Assembly (NCBI GenBank): GCA_025766275.1
Contig: JAFKAC010000002.1
Coordinates: 372,001 to 436,000, forward strand
Direction of reading: 5' to 3'
Origin: Lactarius indigo
Taxonomy: Eukaryota; Basidiomycota; Agaricomycetes; Russulales; Russulaceae
Length of the DNA: 64,000 nucleotides
Shown here piece after piece: positions 45,501 to 54,304 of the stretch. Position numbers and translations under genes: made by a program. Position 1 is the first letter of the stretch; each line of letters opens with the position of its first letter. The notes below the pieces were generated by a model that made no database searches, was not told where the DNA came from, and worked only from the letters and a program-made list of their open reading frames with translations.

Positions 45501-47264
45501 ACCGACAGGCCGTCTCCTATCCCACAGGTATCACTATGACTAGATCAGTTCAAACAGGCACGACAACGCGCCTTCTCCTGTATGTTCCGGGCACAAAGGT
45601 CATGGGTCAAACATAAAGACACACCAAAATTCAAAGAAGGAGACCTCGTGTGGCTCGAAGGATGCCACCTACGTACACACCAACCAACCGCGAAATTAGC
45701 TGCAAAACGGCACGGACCATTTAAGGTCGTCCAGGTGATGTCCCCTGTCAATTATCGCCTCGAGCTTCCCACGCAGTGGAGCATCCACGACGTCTTCCAC
45801 ATAGATCTTCTCACACCTTATCGTGAAACACCCACGCACGGACCAAACTACCAGCGCCCACCACCGGATTTGGTAGATAATGAAGAAGAATACGAGGTCG
45901 AAAAGATTCTAGATTCTCGGCGATTCGGCAGAAGACGTCGGCTCCAGTACCTTGTCAAATGGAAGGGCTATCCAGACTCGGACAATCAGTGGGTCAATAA
46001 GGATGACGTCTTCGCGGACCAAGCTATTTGGGACTTCAAAACATCGAACCCCGACCAAGAAGTACATATAAGAGCTACGAGATGTTGTGCTAAGTCTCCA
46101 TCCCCCACTCTTGAATCCCATCTCCTCATGACTACCGATGCCTCCACACCGAACCCCACGCTCGTCGAACACCTTACCAGGGGCGCAGTGGCCCGTAACA
46201 CACAACACACCTTCAGAGCTCCTGAAGACGTCCCCGACGAAGAGGGGCTTATCACCCAGCAAGAGTGGGACGCTATCCAGAGACGCTTCCCCTTACCTAC
46301 CGGAGGGGTCCTCACCGACGACACCACCCCCACTTACAACATCATCGACCCCGAAACCAGTCGGCAATACAACACCACCCCCATCACCGCTGAAGAACTC
46401 ACCGCCCTTCGAGCGGCTCTCCCAAGCGCTGACGAGTGCGCAGTCACTCCGAGCATGGGAGATGCAGTGGAAGGAGACGGCGCGCAAATGGCAGGACGAG
46501 CAGCTACACCTAGCGGAGATGCGAAGGAAGGCGAGGAAGGCGAGGCAGAAGTATTGGAGGACGATAACGCTGTCTATGACGATAGCGATCAATACCCGGC
46601 GAGACACTCTTTCCTCAGAACACGAGGCCACACTGACGATCCCAATGCCACCCCTTATATCGTCTACACCAACAGAGACCCTATGTACAGGGGAGACATC
46701 CGAGTCTTCCGAGTGGCGCCCCACGAGCCCAGATCTCCCAAAGACGATCCCGCCTCCCTCATGGCGCCAGAAGGGTTCCGGCGCAATAGAGGACCCAATT
46801 CAATTCCCTTCAAGGTCACTCTCCCCGGAGGACGAGTTGTGAACGCCGACCATGTGCAAGTGGTCATGTGCGGCAACCCATTCGTGCTGGGGCTGGTGAG
46901 TGGTTCGCCATACGTCTACGGCCAGCCTCTGTACGCTCGACCACACCGCCCTCACAACGACCGAGCCTTCATTGCTCATGAAGACCTTGTCATGATCAAA
47001 GAGGGGAACACCACCGATCGCGCCCTTGAAATAATAGGGGATGAATCTCTCACCGCAGAGATCCATCGTTTTCGAGCAGCCGCGTTTCATGAGGATCGGC
47101 TGTTGACATGTATGAAGGAGATTAGGCTTCAATTGGAAAGCGTCACACAGGATAAGTTGGATTCCATCTATAGGATGGAAAGGGCTAACACCTTTTGGCG
47201 GATTGAGGAGGTGCAGAAGGACTGGCCATTGTCGGCTTTCATGCGAGGTGGGCCTCGCATCTGA
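42499..47264 (+). pseudogene. pol: Gypsy-B pol with four TGA codons and a long C-terminal module
   Basis: One frame throughout, interrupted only by TGA at 43071-43073, 44052-44054, 44946-44948 and 45537-45539. Relatives have Arg at these places. Domains: protease DSGATHCFM; reverse transcriptase YMDDIGIA (about 43720-43745); RNase H with EVDASGFATGAVL; H2C2 zinc region; core VDFITKLP, ISDRDPRFAS, HPRTDGQSERTNQ; chromodomain LVKWKGYPDSDNQW (about 45950-45995). Then about 390 more residues: Pro/Thr-rich, Gly/Glu-rich acidic, SGSPYVYGQPLYARP, and a helical end with LTAEIHRF and EIRLQLESV, stopping at 47262-47264. The end is homologous to Gypsy-C and to ORF3 of Gypsy-A. Confidence 0.9.
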
Positions 47265-47275
47265 AAAGGGGGTAA

Positions 47276-47754
47276 TGTTATGATCACAACCGGTTATGAC
47301 TACGGACCGACTCATAGTATTAGTCATGGACATTTACATCGTATCAGTCATCATAGTAGTACACATGTGATTGTGGCTCCTGTATGACTCATTCCCAGGA
47401 TAGCTGTACTAGGGTTTGAGCTAGTTACGCTATTGGTTTCCCATCGTTCCAGCGGCGCTTTAAAGCCCGCGTGTATCTGTATAAGTAGTTGTTTCGGAAG
47501 ACCAAGAGCCTCATCTTGGTCTTCTTCAATCCACCTTCTTTCTGACTCGTCTTGCCTTAGTCTTTGAACTAAGAGTACTTCCGCTCCTATCCACCAAGGG
47601 ATAGTACTCCTCCATCTTAGCTGCAGCGTGTGCCAGGAGTGCCCCTGTTCAGCTTGCGTAGGGTTGACACAAGGTCCCCATTCGCCCTTACTTTGCTAAG
47701 TCGATTACACCTTCCTTGAAGTCCAAGTCGGACTAACGCCGGTGGAGCGTAACA
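47276..47754 (+). repeat. Gypsy-B 3' LTR
   Basis: 479 bp, TGTTATGATCACAACC to GGAGCGTAACA. The base after it begins the GGGCCC array. Confidence 0.94.
47480..47523 (+). promoter_or_regulatory. Gypsy-B LTR core promoter and self-primer
   Basis: TATAAGTAG at 47480-47488 and ATCTTGGTCTT at 47513-47523. The 33-nt spacing puts the predicted transcription start on the first base of the primer. The 11-mer is preceded by a GAAGACCAAGA copy, forming an inverted repeat across the start. Confidence 0.7.
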
Positions 47755-49160
47755 TGAACGACACTCACAATTGGGCCCAGAGTGGGCAAAAGGGCTGCCA
47801 AACGAAACTGACGGCTGGGCCCAGAGCTGGTAAAGGGGCTGCCAAACGAAACTGACAGCTGGGCCCACCAAGGGTCACTGCTGATGAAGTTGTATGGGCC
47901 CAAAGCTGTTGGGAAAGCTGCCGAACGACACTCACAATTGGGCCCAGAGTGGGCAAAAGGGCTGCCGAACAAAACTCACAGTTGGGCCCAGAGCTAGAAA
48001 AGAGGCTACTGAATGAAACTGACGGCTGGGCCCACCAAGGGTCACTGCTGATGAAGTTGCATGGGCCCAAAGCTGTGGGGAAGCTGCCAAACGACACTCA
48101 CAATTGGGCCCAGAGTGGGCAAAAGGGCTGCCAAACGAAACTGATGGCTGGGCCCAGAGCTGGTAAAGGGGCTGCCAAACGAAACTGACAGCTGGGCCCA
48201 CCAAGGGTCACTGCCGATGAAGTTGCATGGGCCCAAAGCTGTTGGGGAAGCTGCCGAACGACACTCACAGTTGGGCCCAGAGTGGGCAAAAGGGCTGCTG
48301 AACAAAACTCACAGTTGGGCCCAGAGCTAGAAAAGAGGCTACTGAACGAAACTGACGGCTGGGCCCACCAAGGGTCACTGCCAATGAAGTTGCATGGGCC
48401 CAAAGCTGTGGGGAAGCTGCCGAACGACACTCACAATTGGGCCCAGAGTGGGCAAAAGGGCTGCCGAACGAAACTGATGGCTGGGCCCACCAAGGGTCAC
48501 TGCCGATGAAGTTGCATCGGCCCAGAGCTGGTAAAGGGGCTGCCAAATGAAACTGACAGCTGGGCCCACCAAGGGTCACTGCCGATGAAGTTGCATGGGC
48601 CCAAAGCTGTGGGGAAGCTGCCGAACGACACTCACAATTGGGCCCAGAGTGGGCAAAAGGGCTGCCAAACGAAACTGACGGCTGGGCCCAGAGCTAGTAA
48701 AGGGGCTGCCAAACGAAACTGATGGCTGGGCCCACCAAGGGTCACTGCCGATGAAGTTGTATGGGCCCAAAGCCGTTGGGAAAGCTGCCGAACGACACTC
48801 ACAGTTGGGCCCAGAGTGGGCAAAAGGGCTGCCGAACAAAACTCACAGTTGGGCCCAGAGCTAGAAAAGAGGCTATTGAACGAAACTGACGGCTGGGCCC
48901 ACCTAGGGTCACTGCCAATGAAGTTGCATGGGCCCAAAGCTGTGGGGAAGCTGCCGAACGACACTCACAATTGGGCCCAGAGCTGGTAAAGGGGCTGCCA
49001 AACGAAACTGACAGCTGGGCCCACCAAGGGTCACTGCCAATGAAGTTGCATGGGCCCAAAGCTGTTGGGGAAGCTGCCGAGTGACACTCACAGTTGGGCC
49101 CAGAGTTGGCTGAAGAGCTGTGGAGTGACACTCACAGTTGGGCCCACTAAGGGAAAATGT
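47755..49160. repeat. GGGCCC tandem array, 44-bp and 35-bp units
   Basis: GGGCCC sites are at 47773, 47817, 47861, 47896, 47940, 47984, 48028, 48063 and on: steps of 44, 44, 35, 44, 44, 44, 35. This gives a higher-order unit of 167 bp (three 44s and one 35) and a 334-bp dimer. Units carry CTGCCRA and ACACTCACAATTGGGCCC-like sequence. Repeated open frames of 87-110 codons through it are by-products of the repetition. It directly abuts the Gypsy-B LTR. Confidence 0.92.
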
Positions 49161-49492
49161 GCCTTTGCTGATGTCCTCAAATGGTCCCAATTTCTGCTTA
49201 GTCTCAGTGTAACTATTCATTGGTATGGGCCAATCCACTGTGGATCACTGCCGATGAACCTGTATTGGCAGATCCCCTTTATCCTAGGAAATCACATGCC
49301 ATAAATTCATGCGCACATGTCTGGTAGGTAATCTGATTCATCTGATTAAATCTCCGCTGCCGATGGAGTCGTGATAGCCCAAAGGAGGGGTCCTACCAAA
49401 AGTATGTCTGGCAGTGATATTCCTGCCTGCCCTCTTCTTCTCTAGCCTACTTGTACACCAGTTTGACCATCCACACTCTGCACTCAGGCACT
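49161..49492. other. Spacer between array and small gene
   Basis: Non-coding stretch with isolated degenerate array-like motifs (CACTGCCGATGAACC near 49247, CTGCCGATGG near 49358). The last part before the ATG is pyrimidine-rich (ctcttcttctctag), typical of a fungal 5' leader. No clear TATA box. Confidence 0.45.
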
Positions 49493-50382
49493 ATGTCCCT
49501 GTATAATCTGACTGAGGATGAATCAACTCTCTACCACTATGCTGCTCTTGTTTGGCATGATCTTGAAGCCTACCACCAATCTGCCTCCAGAAATGAAGTA
49601 GTTTGGAAGACCAAGTTTGAGGGTCACTTGGTATGTTTGTATTCTTCAAATTCAATTTTATCATCTAAGCTTTTATTACAGAGACAGTCCATGAATTATT
49701 TTGAGGAGGTAGCAAGAGGAAGCCAGACCCCTCCTCGTGTTCACCCCCTGTTGCTGAGCCTTTCGGCAGCTTGGAATGCCTCTGAAACCTCCCCAGACAT
49801 ACAATCCATCTCAGAGAATGACCCAAGGGTTATTGGGAATCCCTATTATGTTTCCCCTGGTGAACTCCCACCACTCAATACCTATTTCTCTGGAGATAAC
49901 AATCAGCCACTAGAAAACAGTGGTGGGTAGACATTCTCTGGTTGTGATGGTATTGGCAACTGACATTACTGACATGCAGCTTTTGAATCCCAGGGTCCTT
50001 CAGGGGAGGTAGGTTATTGTGTCAGAGTTTTACTGTCTCTCTGAAGATTGTTGTTTCTGCAGGAAACTAGTGGCCATCAGGGCACCGGCAGCACTTCAGC
50101 AGCTATGCTCCAAAACAACACTGAGGGTAAACAGCCTGTCAGTATGTTAGCAACAGTTTCCATCCAGCTATAAAATCATCTCACATCCTGCCACCATGAG
50201 ATACAGCTGATAACAGTGCAATTCAAGCCCTTCAAAAGGAGATTGAGGTCTTGAAAACCAAATGTGCCGGATATGAGCGTATTATGGAGGGCCTTCGGCA
50301 GCAGGTTCTACGCCTTTCCCATCACTTGAATATCTTAGATCCTACCTATAAAGGGAAAGACTACACATATCATTTACAGTAG
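49493..50382 (+). CDS. Five-exon gene, 215-aa protein of unknown function
   Basis: Start MSLYNLTEDE. Inferred exons: 49493-49630, 49682-49922, 49980-50008, 50063-50126, 50207-50382 (TAG). The four introns (51, 57, 54, 80 bp) all begin GT and end AG, and phases agree, giving 648 nt without a stop. The N-terminal part is polar with aromatics (ALVWHDLEAYHQS); the middle is Ser/Pro-rich; the C-terminus is a likely coiled coil (LQKEIEVLKTKC ... LRQQVLRLSHHLNIL). I do not recognise the family. It converges on the KDZ transposase and lies between two arrays, so it may be a passenger gene of that transposon or a host gene; undecided. Confidence 0.75.
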
Positions 50383-50389
50383 CTTGTGA

Positions 50390-50949
50390 TGTAACGCCAC
50401 TACCGGGGCGTTGAGTACGACCTGTACTAAGTCAGTCAATCGCTCGGTAGTCAAAGCTCAAAGGCTCGACTTCAGCAAGGATGATGCACAAGAGTCACAA
50501 GGACGCGCGTCACTTGGACTGTAGAGGGAAGCTAAGACTCGAAGGCCTAGCGAAGACGGGGATCTGGAGACTCTGCGTAGACGAGTGTAGTATTACACAA
50601 GAAGTCTAGTCTACCGTACAAGCTAGGTATGACTAGGGTTAAATAGAAATCGTACTGTATGGCCATTGCAAACAGATGGCGCCATCGCTAAACCGAGGAA
50701 GAAAGGAGTGAACATAAGGGGAACAAGACAGAGATATATCGAGAACGAAGGAGAATCACGCGGGGTCGCGCGTGAGAGGGAACAAGTCGGAAACCGGCAC
50801 ATGTCAAGCTTTATCAAAGGAGAACGTCGATAAGCAAGGCGCGTGATAGGAACCGGGTAATCGTAAAGTCCGCGTAGTCGTACAGGGCTCGTATAGTGCG
50901 GGAAAGGAATAATGGTAAGGAACGAAACGAGTCCAAGCAAATCGTGACA
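50390..50949 (-). repeat. Solo Gypsy-A LTR
   Basis: Full 560-bp Gypsy-A LTR with TSD TGTGA (50385-50389, 50950-50954), inserted a few bases after the stop of the five-exon gene. Very similar to the A2 LTRs (shared aacataagggg and agaacgaagg variants), so recently active and then collapsed by LTR recombination. Confidence 0.95.
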
Positions 50950-50954
50950 TGTGA

Positions 50955-51864
50955 TGTCCTATGTAGGGAGGAATGGATGTAACGTTTATATGCAGCCTAC
51001 TATGGGCTGATACAAGTTTCTCGGCAGGAACTATGGGCCAACCTGAGCTTCTCAGCAGTGATTTAAAACCAACATGAGCTTATCAGCAGTGACTTTAAGC
51101 CAATACAAATGTGGCAGAGACTTTGGGCCAATTGTATTAGCCTATTGGCAAAGACTTTGTGCTGATACTAATCTATCGGCAGAGACTTTGCTTGTCGGCA
51201 GAGACTTTGCTTGTCGGCAGAGACTTTGCTTGTCAGCAGAGACTTTGGCCTATCAGCAGATTGGCAGAGACCTTTGGCTGATACAAGCTTATCGGCAGAG
51301 ACTTTGCTTATCGGCAGAGACTTTGCTTATCGGCAGAGACTTTGCTTATCGGCAGAGACCTTTGGCTGATACAAGCCCATCGGCAGAGACTTTGGCTTAT
51401 CGGCAGAGACCTTTGGCTGATACAAGCCCATCGGCAGAGACTTTGGCTTATCGGCAGAGACCTTTGGCTGATACAAGCCTATTGGCTGGGACTTTGGGCC
51501 AATATGAGTGCCCACATTAGCATATTATCAAATCCTAAGCAGAGTATTGGCCCATGTAAGCCCATAAACAGAGACTATGAATTTCCATTATTGACCCACA
51601 TGAGGATTTCACTTGGCAGCTCTCCCACCACCGATGGGCCCATGTTATGTTATTGGCAGTAAACCTGTTCAATGCTTCAGATGCCTGTTGATAACCCATT
51701 GAGGCTATGGGGTACACCAATATTGCATGGCTTCCCTTGATAGGTAGGGCCCTGACCTGCTTTTAGAGGCTGCCGGTATATAATTATTGCTAGGCTTTCA
51801 TCACAAACAAGGGAATAATCAAATAGAGTGTGGTTCTAAGCAATTGGTTTCAAGCCCCCACTGA
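50955..51864. repeat. GGCAGAGACTTT minisatellite and spacer
   Basis: From about 51110 to 51500 lie short tandem repeats: three units of about 19 bp (CTTGTCGGCAGAGACTTTG), three of the variant with CTTATCGGC, then about three of a roughly 50-bp unit adding GCTGATACAAGCCCATC. TCGGCAG occurs about eleven times exactly. The remainder (50955-51110 and 51500-51864) holds scattered GGGCCCA-like and TTGGCAG motifs, and no gene that I can see. Confidence 0.8.
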
Positions 51865-53710
51865 CTACTGACAGCTACTTAATTGTGGTGGTATAACTTT
51901 GGCAAACTCAGGAGGTGGGTCACTCTCGAGTAAAGCAGTAAACTTGGACTCTGCCTGCATAGCCATTGAACTCCACATGGCACTTTGTCTGGCTGCCCAT
52001 GCAGCATGCCCTGGCTGCGACTCAGGCTCAATGAACTCCTGCTTTGCTTGCCAAAATTGTTCTTGATGCCTAAAGAACCTGACAGTAGACCCCATCTCAA
52101 CTTGAAGACATTGAAGTTCTTCAATCCACCGTGTCTTCTGTGCTTTTGCCTGCAACCAATGTACTTGATAAACTGCATAGAGAGCTACATATATTGAGCA
52201 TGTGTGAGAGCAGAGGGAGCACATACAGTCTTCCATCCATTCCCCAACATCGGCATCTCTCCGAACATCCATTGTCCAAAACCAAGGTAATGATTTATTC
52301 CGCTGTCCACGGACCTGAGGTGCAATTATGCTTGTCTTGACACTCAAGTCCTGCCGTGTCAGAACTTTGTACCGATCAAGGAGAAAAGCACTGGCTTCAA
52401 GGTGTACTATTGCCTGCTGTCCACACATATATACCCGAGCATGGTGTTGAACTGTTGACTCGGCAGCATGTACCTCTGCCCAAGCACGTGTTTTGAGCCT
52501 CTGGGTACGTGCCAGACGGACGTTGTTTCTAAATAGATAAGATTTATGCCCTAAGGCAATTCAGATGTGATGCAGAGAGTCATTGAGTTGACCCTCCCTT
52601 AGGCACAGTTCCACCTTGGCCAGGTCCTCGGCAGCATTTTTATTGCACCAGTTGTGTCCCAGTTGTGAGGGAAGATGCAATAACATATGCTTGGCATCTA
52701 CACTGTGGTCAGCCTGGCTATCTTCTGACAATTGTGTCTGTCCATGTCCAGAGGTAGATGGAGTGTTTTGGTCATCATCTCCATCAATGCTGTCAAATTC
52801 TACACTGGTGTAAACACCATTTGCAGAGGTGTCTCCCCAGGAGTCATCTTCACCATCAGCAGAAGCACCAATAAAGTTGGCTGCTTGCTTCTGGAATGTG
52901 TCAACTCTTTCTTGAAGCCGTGCACGTTTTAAGGTAATATCCCTTTGCTGGTCTGGTGTTGGAAGGGATCCAATCTTCCTTACCAGTGCTTTGAGGGACA
53001 ACCTTTGTTTAGTGTGAAGCCGAAATCAGAAATCAGACCAGGGGAAGGTGAAGAAAATCATACTGTGTCTCCTGGATCCTCAATCCACTGGCAAGCCATG
53101 CCACATGTCCCTTTCGGCCAGAAGTGTCTATCTCCTTTTCAGTCAACTCAAGAAGTATGTCTGCCCGGGATGGGACTGGAACCAGATATTAGGCAGAACT
53201 ATCATAGATTGATCAAACTCACGCCGCTTCATCTTGATATCATAGATGTCCATTGCAGTGACATTTTGTACTCGATCCCGTTGTGCATGTGCCTCTTGGG
53301 TACTCCAAGCCTCAATAGACTCTGGACTTGCCAACACATCTATAGACTCAAATGCTGCCAAACTTAGCATTGCTCCCGAAAGAGCCTTTCGGTAGCGTGC
53401 CGGCAAGGAATTGACTACATGACTTGTGTAAGCACTATGTGGTGTCATGGCAGATAGTAGGGCACTTGCTGATGTCAATAAGTTTCTTCCAATTTGAGTC
53501 ATTCATGTGGTCATCTATTACCTCCCTTTGGTGTGATGTTGACATTCCCCTTGTGCTTCTTGAGATCTCATTGAGTGGGGCCCAGAGTGTTTCTATTGTC
53601 TCGCCATCTATTTGTCGGCCACCTTCAATGAAGCTTGGTGAATACCTAGCTAGGCAGGTATCCTGGTGCCCATGGATGTGAAAAAGACCAATGGCCAACC
53701 TGAGCTCCAG
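51865..53710 (-). pseudogene. KDZ transposase, C-terminal half
   Basis: Continues the KDZ reading from 61566 across Gypsy-A2; removing A2 and one TCCAG restores DNLELRLAIGLFH. Shows KDZ landmarks: FHIHGHQDTCLARYSP, the E-containing DGETIETLWAPLNEIS, STRGMSTSHQREVIDDHMND, later LREGQLNDSLHHI (about 52590) and a C-terminal helical region with VHLEASAFLLDRY and VRGQRNKSLPWFW, ending TAG 51865-51867. Small introns separate the open segments, including one near 53000-53140 and one near 52430-52560; exact borders not resolved. The gene is disrupted by the retrotransposon; otherwise the segments look well preserved. Confidence 0.85.
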
Positions 53711-54270
53711 TGTAACGCCACTACAGGGGCGTTGAGTACGACCTGTACTAAGTCAGTCAATCGCTCAGTAGTCAAAGCTCGAAGGCTCGACTTCAGTAAG
53801 AATGATGCACAAGAGTCACAAGGACGCACGTCACTTGGACTGTAGAGGGGAGCTAAGACTCGAAGGCCTAGCGAAGACGAGGGTCTGGAGACTCTGCGTA
53901 GACGAGTGTAGTATTACACAAGAAGTCTAGTCTACCGTACAAGCTAGGTATGACTAGGGTTAAATAGAAATCGTACTGTATGGCCATTGCAAACAGATGG
54001 CGCCATCGCTAAACCGAGGAAGAAAGGAGTGAACATAAGGGGAACAAGACAGAGATATATCGAGAACGAAGGAGAATCACGCGGGGTCGCGCGTGAGAGG
54101 GAACAAGTCGGAAACCGGCACATGTCAAGCTTTATCAAAGGAGAACGTCGATAAGCAAGGCGCGTGATAGGAACCGGGTAATCGTAAAGTCCGCGTAGTC
54201 GTACAGGGCTCGTATAGTGCGGGAAAGGAATAATGGTAAAGAACGAAACGAGTCCAAGCAAATCGTGACA
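53711..54270 (-). repeat. Gypsy-A2 3' LTR
   Basis: 560 bp, followed on the inner side by the purine tract (acggggggtaa on the minus strand). Differs from its partner by ctcagtag versus ctcggtag and cacgcgg versus catgcgg. Confidence 0.95.
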
Positions 54271-54304
54271 TTACCCCCCGTCTTGGTCTGAAGACGCCTC
54301 GACT

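Larger units (their letters stand above)
33732..47754 (+). mobile_element. Gypsy-B, young Ty3/gypsy element split by copia
   Basis: LTRs of 479 bp: 5' in two pieces (33732-34108 and 40454-40555, around the copia insertion) and 3' at 47276-47754. They differ at only two noticed sites, both CpG transitions. gag is open, pol has four TGA codons and no frameshift. The polypurine tract gaaaagggggtaa is at about 47263-47275. The outer flanks do not match (AAGGT at 33727-33731, TGAAC at 47755-47759), so the element sits at a rearrangement breakpoint. Confidence 0.93.

Noticed and set aside
47765..49131. Series of 87-110 codon open frames in the GGGCCC array
   Set aside because: Produced by tandem repetition without stops; the same residues recur with period and show no protein-like composition or start context.
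47755..49160. CRISPR-like array
   Set aside because: Eukaryotic context, no unique spacers between repeats, and units of 44/35 bp that are similar along their whole length.
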